DNA from: Clostridiaceae bacterium | GTDB lineage: Bacteria > Bacillota > Clostridia > Clostridiales > Clostridiaceae | NCBI GenBank assembly: GCA_902363375.1 | Contig: CABIZX010000003.1 | Coordinates: 126,097-190,096, forward strand | Direction: 5' to 3' | Length of the DNA stretch: 64,000 bases | Shown here: in pieces, positions 26,603-35,769 of the stretch | Layout of the letters: every line of letters begins with the position of its first letter | How positions within the stretch are numbered: position 1 is the stretch's first letter | Program-made: the position numbers and the translations under genes | The notes under the pieces: generated by a model | The model's input: only the letters and a program-made list of their open reading frames with translations | Database searches by the model: none | What the model was told of the DNA's origin: nothing

Positions 26603-27163
26603 ATTAGTGATGTAATAGATTTTAATGAACTAAAAAATAAGGCAACAGATAAAGATGTGGATAAATTTGAAGACTATATATACTCCATGTATTATTCTAT
26701 GGCTCAAGGTAAGTTATCTATGGCAGAAATGAGTAGAGAGATATTTAAATACATGAAGGATAACAATATATCTCAGGAGAAGTTCATGAACATTCAGAAA
26801 AAGGTTATGGAGCGGTATGGAATTTCTACTGAAGATTTAGAAAGTCAAATGAGATCTATGGGAATAGAAAATCCTTTGAGTAACTTGACTAATGAATATG
26901 AAGACGCAAGAAAAATGATGAGTTTTCAAGAAAAGTATAAGAGTAAGTTAAAAGTAAAAAGTATAAGTTACTATAATATTAAAAATGATAAAAATGATAT
27001 AGAATTAATGCTTCAAGATGAAAATGTCATATTAAAAAGTTATGTTAAAATAGATTTAACTGATAATGAATTAAATGAGTTCTTATGTTCTTATAAGAAA
27101 ATTGTTAATAATAAGATGCTAAATATTTCAATATGTGAAAATGCTTCAACTTATTTATATTAG
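26603..27163 (+). CDS. Conserved clostridial-type protein of unknown function (DUF3867-like)
   Basis: The open frame contains GTG 26657, but the coding signal clearly extends upstream. AAGGAG at 26588-26593 is nine bases before an in-frame ATT at 26603, giving ISDVIDFNELKNKATDKDVD ahead of the first GTG. I therefore propose a rare ATT start and a product of about 186 residues. It is soluble, helical and charged, with MAQGKLSMAEMSREIFKYM and NISQEKFMNIQKKVMERYG. From memory it resembles the DUF3867 family of clostridia; its function is unknown. In-frame CTG at 26594 is a less well spaced alternative. tRNA-Trp follows. Confidence 0.65.
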   Translation: MSDVIDFNELKNKATDKDVDKFEDYIYSMYYSMAQGKLSMAEMSREIFKYMKDNNISQEKFMNIQKKVMERYGISTEDLESQMRSMGIENPLSNLTNEYEDARKMMSFQEKYKSKLKVKSISYYNIKNDKNDIELMLQDENVILKSYVKIDLTDNELNEFLCSYKKIVNNKMLNISICENASTYLY

Positions 27164-27204
27164 TGTAAGCTCAAGAACATGGGGGAATATTTTATAAAAA
27201 CCTC

Positions 27205-27233
27205 TTGCATTTATATCTGTTATATAATATAAT
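27205..27233 (+). promoter_or_regulatory. Promoter of tRNA-Trp
   Basis: TTGCAT (27205-27210) and TATAAT (27228-27233) are spaced by 17 bases, 13 bases before the tRNA. Confidence 0.65.
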
Positions 27234-27246
27234 AAACGAGTAGCGA

Positions 27247-27322
27247 AGGGGTATAGCTCAATTGGTAGAGTAGCGGTCTCCAAAACCGTTGGTTCCGGGT
27301 TCAAGTCCTCGTGCCCCTGCCA
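27247..27322 (+). tRNA. tRNA-Trp (CCA)
   Basis: The 76-nt gene has acceptor stem AGGGGTA with TGCCCCT, anticodon CCA in TCTCCAAAA, T arm GGGTTCAAGTCC and an encoded CCA end. It stands alone with its own promoter and terminator. Confidence 0.97.
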
Positions 27323-27358
27323 AAAAGTCAGTAGAATTAATATTCTACTGACTTTTTT
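27323..27358 (+). terminator. Terminator after tRNA-Trp
   Basis: A 15-bp perfect stem (AAAAGTCAGTAGAAT with its complement) and a TAAT loop end in a T-run, immediately after the tRNA. Confidence 0.93.
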
Positions 27359-27565
27359 ATTGCCTTCAAGCAGTTTTCTATGGTGAGCTTGAAAAGCTAA
27401 TAAACTAGTTTAGTTATTATATTTCGCAATGAGATGATTAAATAATAATATAAATTAATCATGAGATTATTATTTAATTTGTGATTATAAGATATATATA
27501 TGTATATATAACATTTTAAAATGACATAAAGTTAAATAGTTATAATTAAATTTACATAAAATCAT

Positions 27566-27895
27566 TTAAGAGATAAATACTTCACCATTACCAACTATTA
27601 CAATCTTATAGTCAGAATTCAAAGGAACTAATGTATATTTAGATGACTTAGGTTCTAACTTTATAGTTTGCAGTGGAACTTGATTTTCATCAAAGACAAG
27701 TAAATAAGCAATATTATCAGAGGAAATATTTTGAACACTATAAATGTTATTTACTGAAGAATTAAAATCTGATAGGGAATAAATGCCCTCCTTAAATAAG
27801 TTATTGGCAAATACAGGTGTGACTCTAATTATGTTAAATAATAAGAATAAGAATAAGAATAAGAAAAACAATAATCTACAAAAAAATTTTCTCAT
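27566..27895 (-). CDS. Small secreted protein of unknown function
   Basis: I do not recognise this 109-residue protein. It begins with a strong signal sequence: MRKFF, a very hydrophobic Phe/Leu-rich core to about residue 27, and a likely cleavage site at VFA-NN near 31. The mature part of about 78 residues is polar, predicted beta-rich (TIKLEPKSSKYTLVPL, YKIVIVGNGEVFIS), and has no cysteines. GGAGGTGG lies seven bases before the ATG, so expression is likely. It is divergent from the leucine-rich fragment at 27934, with only 38 bases between, which may be an incidental association. Confidence 0.6.
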   Translation of the reverse strand: MRKFFCRLLFFLFLFLFLLFNIIRVTPVFANNLFKEGIYSLSDFNSSVNNIYSVQNISSDNIAYLLVFDENQVPLQTIKLEPKSSKYTLVPLNSDYKIVIVGNGEVFIS

Positions 27896-27933
27896 AAAGT
27901 AGCCACCTCCATAGTTTATTCTTTGTAGTATAA

Positions 27934-28134
27934 ATAGGAATATACATAGATTTGATTAATAATAAGTTACAACCGTTAGATTTAAGTAATAAGTCAGACT
28001 TACAAGAAGTGAATTGTCAATTTAATAATTTAAGCAATTTAAATTTAAGTAGTAATTCTCAATTAGAGATACTAAGGTGTAATAATAATAAATTAAAGCA
28101 AATCAAGCTTAATAAAAGCTATATTATATTTTAG
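27934..28134 (+). pseudogene. Fragment of a leucine-rich-repeat surface protein
   Basis: An open frame of 66 codons has no ATG and no ribosome-binding site; TTG 27952 is the only usable start. It carries two to three short leucine-rich repeats (LQEVNCQFNNLSNLNLS, LEILRCNNNKLKQIKLN) of the type found in internalin-like clostridial surface proteins. Both ends of such a protein are missing: no signal peptide and no anchor. It is followed directly by a terminator. I regard it as a remnant; an expressed 60-residue peptide cannot be excluded. Confidence 0.55.
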
Positions 28135-28168
28135 AAAAAACCGCTGTTTTAAGTGGTTTTTTCTTTTT
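28133..28168 (+). terminator. Terminator after the leucine-rich fragment
   Basis: AAAAAACCGCT and AAGTGGTTTTTT pair (one G-T) around GTTTT and lead into a long T-run. Confidence 0.75.
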
Positions 28169-28229
28169 TTATTAACTGGAAGTTATTACTGTGTATTAAT
28201 AGCCTATTAAAATTAAAATCTTATATTGA

Positions 28230-29090
28230 TTAGAACAAATGTAACTCTTCACTTAATAATATGAGGATCATTAAAATAGATATTACTTGAATTAGAAATA
28301 GAGAAAAAAATGCATCATCATTTTTATATTTTTCTATAAAATACATTAAAAATATAAATACTAGTATTATTAGGCCAAAAAGAATATAAAATAAGGGTTC
28401 ATTAGAAAGTGATAACCAATTACTATAAGTTAATCCTTCTGAAATATATAAATATATGTTAGTAGGATAATAAATTATAGAGCTTAAAATAAGTAACTTG
28501 AATCCGATGTATGGTGATATAAACAGTAGGACTATGGCACATATTAGAATACATATAAAAGACAAAATCTGCTTTAAAGGAAAGTTGATTTTAGCTTCAG
28601 ATTCTATGAGATCAGTGTTTAGCTTTTCACCATATATAGCTTTTGACGTATGAGGGAGATATGCAATTTTATATTTATCATTTTCCTCCATGTTACTAGA
28701 AAAGAAAAATTTAACCTCGATTCTATCAATATAAACATATTCATTTATATCTCTATGTTTTGTTCTAATACTGCTTACGTAGCCACTAACATAATTAAAA
28801 TCTCCGGCTATCAATTTAGGGGTATCTAATATATAAGGTACACATATGCAAACAAATATTGGTAATGATATAAGAATACCAATTATCCGTATAAATATAT
28901 ATTCTATAGATTTCTTAGGTTTTTCATTAGAATAAGTTTTTATATCGTAAAGATTAGTAATATATTTAGATCTTTTTTTAGCATTAGTACTATTAATAAA
29001 CAATTTATTAAAATAAAATGCAAACATACCAGCAAAACATAACCAAAACAACATCGAGATAAAGAAAGCTATAGTTTGGAAAATGAACAA
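28230..29090 (-). CDS. Polytopic membrane protein of unknown function
   Basis: The 286-residue protein is not one I recognise. About six hydrophobic segments are visible: two at the N-terminus (about 3-27 and 66-90), then a soluble loop of some 80 residues with KHRDINEYVYIDRIEVKFFF, and about four more segments from 172 to the end. The loop pattern resembles small membrane proteins with an extracytoplasmic beta domain. The proposed start is TTG behind a weak AAGG; an internal ATG at residue 13 would shorten the first segment. No neighbour on the same strand suggests a function. Confidence 0.55.
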   Translation of the reverse strand: MFIFQTIAFFISMLFWLCFAGMFAFYFNKLFINSTNAKKRSKYITNLYDIKTYSNEKPKKSIEYIFIRIIGILISLPIFVCICVPYILDTPKLIAGDFNYVSGYVSSIRTKHRDINEYVYIDRIEVKFFFSSNMEENDKYKIAYLPHTSKAIYGEKLNTDLIESEAKINFPLKQILSFICILICAIVLLFISPYIGFKLLILSSIIYYPTNIYLYISEGLTYSNWLSLSNEPLFYILFGLIILVFIFLMYFIEKYKNDDAFFSLFLIQVISILMILILLSEELHLF

Positions 29091-29316
29091 TTGAAATCAC
29101 AACCTTATAATTTTATATAATTACAGTATACCATTTAATTCCATGAAGGTAATAAAATAAATTTATTGAGGAAAAAATATGCCTGTGATATAATCTGTAA
29201 GTTAAGAAAATCAGGTATTAATCACATGGTAAATTTATATATAAATAAGTTATCGGGTGAGGTGTATTTAAGCTATTTTAAATAACATAGCTTTACGAAA
29301 TGAAAGGAGAAATATT

Positions 29317-29991
29317 ATGGAAAAACGTTTACCACCTGAATTTAAAGGGTTACTAAGAAGTCATATGATTGAGTTGCCTAAAGTTATTAGAGATGCTAGT
29401 GGAATTATTATATTTGGAAAAAGAATTAAGTCTTTAGTATTTTCAACTGATGTAGCAGTTATAAGAAATACTAATGCGGATGCTGTTATCGCAGTATATC
29501 CCTTTACGCCTCAACCGCGAATAACTGAAGCCTTATTATTGGCATCTGATATTCCGGTATTTTGCGGAGTTGGTGGAGCTATTACTACAGGAAAAAGAGT
29601 AATAAACCTAGCTTTAGATGCTGAATTTAAAGGAGCTATGGGAGTGGTAGTGAATGCATCTATAGATAATGAGGTTATACAAGGCATGAGAGAAACTATA
29701 GATTTGCCTATAGTGGTTACCGTGGTTTCTGAGCATGATGATATAGATGGAAGGATAGCAGCAGGTGCAACTATACTTAATGTATCAGGAGCTAAAGAAA
29801 CTGCTAATATTGTTAGACACATAAGAAGCAAGTATCCTAATGTACCAATTATAGCTACAGGAGGACCTACAGAAGATAGTATACGTGAGACTATAGCTGC
29901 AGGTGCTAATGCTATAACATATACACCTCAGAGTACAAGTGAGATACTGAATGAAATAATGATTAATCACAGAAAAAGATATGAAGATTAA
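29317..29991 (+). CDS. TIM-barrel phosphate-binding-type protein, function unknown
   Basis: The 224-residue soluble protein has the repeating strand-helix pattern of a (beta/alpha)8 barrel, including successive strands ADAVIAVYPF, IPVFCGVGGAI, AMGVVVNAS, LPIVVTVVSEHDD, ATILNVSG and VPIIATGGPTEDSIRETIAA. The last motif is the phosphate-binding loop seen in HisA/HisF, nitronate monooxygenase and thiamine-phosphate barrels. Such proteins are often labelled hydrolase in clostridia, but I cannot assign a substrate. The ATG follows AAAGGAGAAATATT. Confidence 0.6.
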   Translation: MEKRLPPEFKGLLRSHMIELPKVIRDASGIIIFGKRIKSLVFSTDVAVIRNTNADAVIAVYPFTPQPRITEALLLASDIPVFCGVGGAITTGKRVINLALDAEFKGAMGVVVNASIDNEVIQGMRETIDLPIVVTVVSEHDDIDGRIAAGATILNVSGAKETANIVRHIRSKYPNVPIIATGGPTEDSIRETIAAGANAITYTPQSTSEILNEIMINHRKRYED

Positions 29992-30046
29992 TTTTCTTCA
30001 GAAATATAGTATTTGAAACGAGTATTATATTTGAGGTGATTTGTTT

Positions 30047-30583
30047 ATGGATAATGAGACTTTCATGTTAGGTATAATCATACCATTAATATCTGCAATA
30101 GTGGGAGGATGTATATCTCTATTAATAATGAGAAAGCTACTTAAAGAAGAGAGAGTAAGATCCAAAAGGGAACGGGCTATAGATATTAACAATGATAAGA
30201 TAAAGAGCTATAGAGATCTATTTGAACTAAATAAGAAGATTAAGATTGTTGGAGACAAAATTAAAAATAACACAATTCCTAATTGGATAAATGTAGAGAG
30301 CTATTATAGAGATGAATTTATAATGGAATTTGAGGAAGTTCTAAATAGCTATAAATTTGTTAATGGTTATATCAATGATAGAAAAATAAATGAATATGCA
30401 CAAAATGTGCTTAAGTTATCTCAAGTAATAATTGTCGAATTAAAAGATAGAGAAAACTACGGTACTACCTCTGAAAAAATAGAATCTTGTGTAGATGCAT
30501 TAATGGAAACTTTAAGCACTATAGAAAAAGGTATTTTATCAATAGTATTAGAATTATCTAAAGATAAGTATAAAGAATATTAA
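30047..30583 (+). CDS. Membrane-anchored coiled-coil protein of unknown function
   Basis: I choose ATG 30047 (MDNETFMLG), seven bases after GAGGTGA; TTG 30041 in frame is too close to that site. The 178-residue product has one N-terminal membrane segment (about 7-29, LGIIIPLISAIVGGCISLLI), then a basic stretch KEERVRSKRERA and a long helical cytoplasmic part without recognisable motifs. No function can be given. It stands between an unrelated barrel protein and a glycosyltransferase gene, all on the same strand but with gaps large enough for separate transcription. Confidence 0.55.
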   Translation: MDNETFMLGIIIPLISAIVGGCISLLIMRKLLKEERVRSKRERAIDINNDKIKSYRDLFELNKKIKIVGDKIKNNTIPNWINVESYYRDEFIMEFEEVLNSYKFVNGYINDRKINEYAQNVLKLSQVIIVELKDRENYGTTSEKIESCVDALMETLSTIEKGILSIVLELSKDKYKEY

Positions 30584-30819
30584 TTATTACAATATAGATA
30601 TTTTACTTTACAAAGAGAAATTTTTATTTTAAGGTAGTCTTATAATGAATGTATTATAGAAATATATAAGATAATAAACTGTAGATAGAATGTTTACAAC
30701 TTTAGATGGTACATATTAGCATTAATTAATTGGACTAATATATAATAGGTGTGGTAAAATAAAGTAGTTAAATTTACTACATAATGCCATGTGAAGTAAA
30801 TAGAGAGAGGATTGTAAAT

Positions 30820-31971
30820 ATGAATATTCTTATTTTATCTGCATCTACTGGTGGAGGGCATTTTAAAGCATCAAGGGCTTTAGAATCATATATTTTAGAA
30901 AACGAACCAGATGCTAAAGTGAAAGTAGTAGATACCTTAGAGTATATAAATTCATTTATAAATAAAATAGTAACTAAAGGATACTTAGTACTAGCAAAGT
31001 ATTTAAATGCCATGTACAAAGAGATGTATAGTTTAACAGACAGGTCTGGTTTTTTGACATGTCTAGTAACAAAACTAATTTCTTTATTTTCAAAGAAGTT
31101 GTTACCTCTAATAGAGGAATTTTCACCGGATGTTATTATTACAACACATCCATTTTCTACAGAGATGATTTCTATATTAAGAGGAAAGAAAATTATAAAA
31201 GTACCATCAATTTGCATAATGACTGACTATGCACCTCATAATACATGGATAAAACCTAATATAGATGAATATTGTGTAGCTTGCGAAGAGATGATAGAAG
31301 ATATGGTAAGCAGAGGTATTCCTTCTGAAAAGATTCATCCCTATGGTATTCCTGTATATAAGGGCTTTTTTCATCAAGATAAAGAGGACAAGAGTTTGCT
31401 TTTAAAAGAGCTTGAACTAAGTGAAGATAAAATGACTTTGCTAGTTATGGCTGGAAGTTTTGGAGTATATAATATAGAAAAAATATATAAGAATATAATC
31501 GATATTCCTATGGATTTTCAAATTATAATTCTAACTGGAAACAATAAAAGATTATACAAGAAAATGAAGCAATTAGTTAAATTAAGTAATAAGGACACAA
31601 AACTTATAAAGTTTACTAATGAGGTTCATAGATATATGAATCTTGCTGATGTTCTAATTACTAAGCCAGGCGGGTTAACTGTATCAGAAGCTTTAGCAGC
31701 AAATCTTCCTTTAATTACTTTTGATGCTATACCTGGTCAAGAAGAAGCTAATGCGAAGTTCTTGTTGAATCGAGGCATGTCTATATCTATAGGTAAAGGT
31801 GATAATTGTAGTGATACTATAGAATCTTTACTTAAGGATGAAGAAAAGTTAAAAAATATAAAGGAGAATTGTATGAAGTTTGATAAATCAAGCTCAACAA
31901 GTGAACTTTTAGAACTTATAAAAAAGTTAAATAGGGAAAATGAATCAGAAAATGATTCTGAAATTGCTTAA
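30820..31971 (+). CDS. Diacylglycerol glycosyltransferase of the MGDG synthase/UgtP family
   Basis: Enzymes of this GT28 family transfer hexose from UDP-sugar to diacylglycerol at the inner membrane face, making glycolipids and anchors for lipoteichoic acid. I start at ATG 30820 (MNILILSAST), nine bases after AGAGAGAGG; an in-frame ATG 12 codons upstream precedes that site. The 383 residues show the N-terminal acceptor domain (SASTGGGHFKASRAL, about 7-21) and IITTHPFSTEM. The C-terminal donor domain has ITKPGGLTVSEALAANLPLI (about 278-297) and IPGQEEANAKFL. Whether it acts processively is unknown. A terminator follows. Confidence 0.9.
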   Translation: MNILILSASTGGGHFKASRALESYILENEPDAKVKVVDTLEYINSFINKIVTKGYLVLAKYLNAMYKEMYSLTDRSGFLTCLVTKLISLFSKKLLPLIEEFSPDVIITTHPFSTEMISILRGKKIIKVPSICIMTDYAPHNTWIKPNIDEYCVACEEMIEDMVSRGIPSEKIHPYGIPVYKGFFHQDKEDKSLLLKELELSEDKMTLLVMAGSFGVYNIEKIYKNIIDIPMDFQIIILTGNNKRLYKKMKQLVKLSNKDTKLIKFTNEVHRYMNLADVLITKPGGLTVSEALAANLPLITFDAIPGQEEANAKFLLNRGMSISIGKGDNCSDTIESLLKDEEKLKNIKENCMKFDKSSSTSELLELIKKLNRENESENDSEIA

Positions 31972-31984
31972 ACTTTAAATGATT

Positions 31985-32013
31985 AAGACCAAGGATTTAA
32001 CCTTGGTCTTTTT
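31985..32013 (+). terminator. Terminator after the glycosyltransferase gene
   Basis: AAGACCAAGG and CCTTGGTCTT pair around a 6-base loop and are followed by TTT. It lies between convergent genes and may serve both strands. Confidence 0.85.
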
Positions 32014-32029
32014 AAGCATATAATTTATT

Positions 32030-32671
32030 TTAGTTGTTTTTATTAAATTTAGTAAAAGCATTAATGAACCCGGTCAAAAATCTAAATGAACCGTTTTTTG
32101 TATGAAAAAAACTAATTATTGATATTAAAACTCCACTTAAAGATCCCATTATCATATCTGTCATTGTATCCATAAGGCTATTAAGCTGTGAGTCTAATCC
32201 AAATAGCTGATCCCCTGCAAACTCCCAAAATTCCCATAAAGCAGCTCCTGAAGTGGTAAATAAAAAAATATATATTGCTACAAATAAAGGTTTTAGTGTT
32301 TTCAGATTATCCTTACCAATGAGAGGTTTTAAAGTAGCTAGAGCCAAGAAACCTAAAAGAGCTCCTGAAGCAAAGTGAAGGAATAAGTCCCACCAAGGAA
32401 GTATTGAATACATATTGTACATTCTACCTAAAAATAGAGCTAGAAATATAAAAAATTGAATTAATAAATCAGCAGAGTTAGACATTTTAATTTTAAATAG
32501 TCTTAAAGCTATATCAGGTATAAAGGATGTAAGGAGTATCAATAAAATATTGCTAATATAATTGGCGTTATTATTAGGTTTAATGACATTATAGTAAATA
32601 AATAATATTAATAGAAGTGCTCTAAACATCCACTTAAATGATAGAGCAGAAGAAAGATTTTTATTTTTCAT
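32030..32671 (-). CDS. Multi-pass membrane protein, DUF2238/YjdF-like
   Basis: The start is ATG 32671 (MKNKNLSSALS), six bases after GGAGGT; the frame is open further upstream, but those codons lack a ribosome site. The 213-residue product has about six membrane segments and the sequence LPWWDLFLHFASGALLGFLA (about 95-114), plus ALWEFWEFAGDQLFG. The aromatic and acidic residues embedded in membrane helices recall the YjdF-type inner-membrane family. Its biochemical role is not known. Confidence 0.65.
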   Translation of the reverse strand: MKNKNLSSALSFKWMFRALLLILFIYYNVIKPNNNANYISNILLILLTSFIPDIALRLFKIKMSNSADLLIQFFIFLALFLGRMYNMYSILPWWDLFLHFASGALLGFLALATLKPLIGKDNLKTLKPLFVAIYIFLFTTSGAALWEFWEFAGDQLFGLDSQLNSLMDTMTDMIMGSLSGVLISIISFFHTKNGSFRFLTGFINAFTKFNKNN

Positions 32672-32802
32672 TGATGTACCTCCGTAGTAATTTATGAAAA
32701 TAATTAAGTTATAAAATATTATAGTTAATATATAATATTCTAACAATAGAATGAAAATATAAGTTAGTATATCAGAGATATACTGATGTGATTAAATGAT
32801 CA

Positions 32803-33042
32803 TTATTTTCCTATAAGAAGAAGTTTTTTAGATCTAGAAAGTTTTTTAATTTCACATTCTCTTTTTAAAGCTGAAGATTTGTCAGGTAAACTTTCAGAGT
32901 ATACCATTTCTACAGGAAGACGACACCTTGTATATTTAGCTCCCTTACCACTATTATGGCATTTAAGCCTTCTATTTAAATCTGTTGTCCATCCTGTATA
33001 TAAAGTATTGTCACTACATCTTAATATATAAACAAAAAACAT
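32803..33042 (-). CDS. GIY-YIG domain nuclease-like protein (UPF0213/YhbQ)
   Basis: This 79-residue single-domain protein carries a GIY-YIG-type nuclease core: VYILRCSDNTLYTGWTTDL (about 4-22, the GIY and YIG strands as VYIL and YTGW), the arginine of LNRRLKCHNSGKGAKYT, and the glutamate of ALKRECEIKKLSR. Members are small stand-alone proteins in many bacteria; some act on DNA in vitro, but the cellular role is unsettled. It is monocistronic, with GAGGTATAAAT before the ATG, and points away from the cobalamin operon. Confidence 0.9.
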   Translation of the reverse strand: MFFVYILRCSDNTLYTGWTTDLNRRLKCHNSGKGAKYTRCRLPVEMVYSESLPDKSSALKRECEIKKLSRSKKLLLIGK

Positions 33043-33252
33043 ATTTATACCTCAAAAAATATATTAAAAACTAGAATAATTATTACTGTAACTTAATATT
33101 ATTTATATAGTATAACATTATTTTACTATGAATGGATTAAACTATTTTTATAAATACTAATGTATTTATGTTGAATTAAATTAAATGATAAGGTATAATT
33201 AGGGTGAATTGGTGACAACAATGAAAAATATGTTGATTTAAATTGAATATAG

Positions 33253-33445
33253 TTTAGTTTTGGGTACATTATGTTTAATAGGGAAAGTGGTTAAAATCCA
33301 CTACAGCCCCCGCTACTGTGTGCGAAGACAAAATCTCATAGAAAAACCACTGGAGTGTATTTCTGGGAAGGTGAGATGGAGGATGATACGTGAGTCAGGA
33401 GACCTGCCTAAAGCATAAATATAACACTTCGGAGGGAAGGGAGTT
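33253..33445 (+). promoter_or_regulatory. Cobalamin riboswitch ahead of the cbi operon
   Basis: The leader contains cobalamin-element landmarks: GGGAAAGTGG, GCCCCCGCTACTGTG, AACCACTGG, GGGAAGGTGAGATGGA and the B12 box AGTCAGGAGACCTGCC. Ends are approximate. Binding of the corrinoid would repress transcription of the downstream cbi genes through the terminator at 33504. Confidence 0.96.
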
Positions 33446-33503
33446 AATATTTTAGTTTGTATATTACAAGCTATTATTATATTATGTAGTTAAATTGAGT
33501 TTT

Positions 33504-33534
33504 AACCTCTACCTTTTGGGTAGAGGTTTTATTT
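33504..33534 (+). terminator. Riboswitch-controlled terminator before cbiK
   Basis: AACCTCTACC and GGTAGAGGTT pair around TTTTG and are followed by TTATTTT. It lies about 30 bases before the cbiK start and is the likely expression platform. Confidence 0.9.
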
Positions 33535-33566
33535 TGCGTTAATTTATTGAATTTGGAGGAACTAAA

Positions 33567-34397
33567 ATGAAGAAGGCTATATTAGTAGTAAGCTTTGGAA
33601 CGAGTTATAAGGACACATTAAAGTTGACTATAGAGAAGATTGAAGATGAAATAAGAGAAAGATTTAAGGATTATTATGTTATGAGAGCTTTTACAGCACA
33701 CATGATAATAAGAAAAATAAAAAATAGGGATGGAATAGTTATACCTACCCCTGAGGAAGCTTTAGAAAAACTATATAGAGAGGGCTATGAAGAAATCATA
33801 GTTCAACCACTTCACATAATACCAGGAGAAGAGTTCCAATATATTAGATTAGTAGTTGATAAATTTAAAGCTGAGAATAAGTTTAAGTCAATAAAGGTAG
33901 GAAGACCAGCCCTTCACTTTCAAGGAGGAGAAGAAACTCCTAATGACTATGAAGTATTTGTAGATGCAATAAAAGAAATAATACCAAAGGATAAGCCTAT
34001 GGTGTTTATGGGACATGGAAGCAACCATCCAGCTAATTCAGCTTTTGTAGCTCTACAAAGTGTATTTTCTTATTTAAACTATAACAATGTATATGTTGGA
34101 ACTGTAGAAGGATATCCAACCATAGATATGATAGTTAATATTCTTAAAAGAGATAAAGTAGAGAATGTTAAATTAGCCCCTTTAATGTTAGTAGCAGGAG
34201 ATCATGCAACTAATGATATGGCATCTGATGAGGAAGATTCATGGAAAACTATATTAGAGGGTGCTGGAATAGGTGTAGACATATATCTTCATGGTTTAGG
34301 CGAAATTAAAAAGTTTAGAAATATATATGTAGACCATGTACAAGATGTAATAGATAATAAGTATCTTCATTTAGGGGATACAAAGAAAACACCTTAA
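33567..34397 (+). CDS. cbiK: Anaerobic sirohydrochlorin cobaltochelatase CbiK
   Basis: CbiK inserts cobalt into sirohydrochlorin, the entry step of the anaerobic (early-cobalt) branch. The 276-residue protein starts with AILVVSFGTSYKDTLKLTI and has the histidine motifs VMRAFTAHMII, GEEFQYIRL, MGHGSNHPANSAF (about 150-162) and LAPLMLVAGDHATNDM, matching the metal-binding histidines of the family. There is no signal peptide, so it is cytoplasmic. It is the first gene after the cobalamin riboswitch, and cbiA begins 11 bases after its stop. Confidence 0.95.
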   Translation: MKKAILVVSFGTSYKDTLKLTIEKIEDEIRERFKDYYVMRAFTAHMIIRKIKNRDGIVIPTPEEALEKLYREGYEEIIVQPLHIIPGEEFQYIRLVVDKFKAENKFKSIKVGRPALHFQGGEETPNDYEVFVDAIKEIIPKDKPMVFMGHGSNHPANSAFVALQSVFSYLNYNNVYVGTVEGYPTIDMIVNILKRDKVENVKLAPLMLVAGDHATNDMASDEEDSWKTILEGAGIGVDIYLHGLGEIKKFRNIYVDHVQDVIDNKYLHLGDTKKTP

Positions 34398-34408
34398 AGG
34401 AGTTAATT

Positions 34409-35725
34409 ATGAAAAGTATAATAGTTTCTTCAAATAGTAGCGGTGGAGGAAAGACCACTGTTACCTTAGCCCTTATGAAAACACTTATAAATAGAGGATA
34501 TGATGTTCAAGGATATAAAGTAGGACCAGATTATATAGATCCAGCCTTTCATAGAGAGATAACGGGAGTAGCCTCAAGAAATTTAGATTTATTCCTAATG
34601 GAAGAAGATGGTGTAAAGGAAAGTTACTTAAGAGGAAAAGGTGACCTAGGCATTGTTGAAGGAGTTATGGGATTATACGATGGAAAAGGTATAGATACTA
34701 GCTTTTCTACTGCTCATGTGTCTAAAACTTTAGGATTACCTGTTGTGTTAGTATTATCACCAAAGGCTCAATCAGCTACTTTATGTGCAGAGATAGAGGG
34801 ACTGAGAAATTACGAAGATGTAAATATAGTAGGAGTAATACTAAATAACATTAGTGGAAGCTACTATAATCTTTTAAAAAGAGCTATTGAAGAAAACTGT
34901 AAGGGAATTAGAGTGTTTGGATATATACCTAAAGATGAGAGATTAACATTAAAAAGTAGGCACTTAGGCCTTGTTCAAAGTAGTGAGGTGGAAGATTTAT
35001 CAAAGAAGATAGATCTGTGCAGTAGCCTTATGGAAGAGTATGTAGATGTAGATGCCCTTATAAAGGAATTTAAATCTTCTCATATTCAAACTTCAAATAA
35101 AAAACAGTTTCATTTAGAAAATAAAGATTTAAAGGTAGCAGTGGCTTATGATAAGGCTTTTAGCTTTTATTATAAAGAAAATCTCGAGCTTTTAGAGGAA
35201 GTAGGTCATATTGAGTATTTTAGTCCTTTAAAGGATAAAGAGGTACCAAAGGATGTAGATTTTATATATATAGGTGGCGGATACCCAGAAGTATTCAAAG
35301 AAGAATTGTCGTCTAATAAATCTATGTTAAATAGTATAAGAGAAGCACTAAATGGTGGAGTGAAATGCTATGCAGAATGTGGAGGACTTATGTATCTTAC
35401 AGAAAGCATAGATGGAGCTGAGACAGTAGGATTTTTTAAAGGTCTATCCTATATGACTGGAAAACTTAATAATTTTGGATATGCAACTATAAGAGTTTCA
35501 GAAAAGAATTCTATACTTCCAAGGGATATGATAATTAATTGTCATGAATTCCATAAGTCATTAGTGGAACTAGAGGAAGAAAAAATTTACGAGCTAGAGA
35601 AGAAAATCTACGATGGAACCACAAAGAGGTGGAAGTGTGGATATGTAAAAAATAATGTTCTAGCAGCTTATGGACATATACATTTCTTTTCTAATATTAA
35701 TTTTTTAAAAAGTTTACTTAAATAG
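34409..35725 (+). CDS. cbiA: Cobyrinate a,c-diamide synthase CbiA
   Basis: CbiA amidates the a and c side chains of cobyrinate with glutamine and ATP. The 438 residues combine an N-terminal P-loop dethiobiotin-synthetase-like domain (SNSSGGGKTTVTLALM, about 7-22; GYKVGPDYIDPAFH, about 36-49) with a C-terminal class I glutamine amidotransferase domain. In the latter, the nucleophile is the cysteine of YAECGGLMYL (about 329) and NCHEFHKS carries the histidine. Length is normal. AAAGGAG lies just before the ATG. Confidence 0.96.
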   Translation: MKSIIVSSNSSGGGKTTVTLALMKTLINRGYDVQGYKVGPDYIDPAFHREITGVASRNLDLFLMEEDGVKESYLRGKGDLGIVEGVMGLYDGKGIDTSFSTAHVSKTLGLPVVLVLSPKAQSATLCAEIEGLRNYEDVNIVGVILNNISGSYYNLLKRAIEENCKGIRVFGYIPKDERLTLKSRHLGLVQSSEVEDLSKKIDLCSSLMEEYVDVDALIKEFKSSHIQTSNKKQFHLENKDLKVAVAYDKAFSFYYKENLELLEEVGHIEYFSPLKDKEVPKDVDFIYIGGGYPEVFKEELSSNKSMLNSIREALNGGVKCYAECGGLMYLTESIDGAETVGFFKGLSYMTGKLNNFGYATIRVSEKNSILPRDMIINCHEFHKSLVELEEEKIYELEKKIYDGTTKRWKCGYVKNNVLAAYGHIHFFSNINFLKSLLK

Positions 35726-35769
35726 ATATATGATAAAAAAATAAAGATTATTGTCTAATAGGAGGAAAA

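Noticed and set aside
33253..33445. Possible small RNA gene ahead of cbiK
   Set aside because: The sequence matches a cobalamin riboswitch with its B12 box and terminator, so no separate RNA gene is needed.
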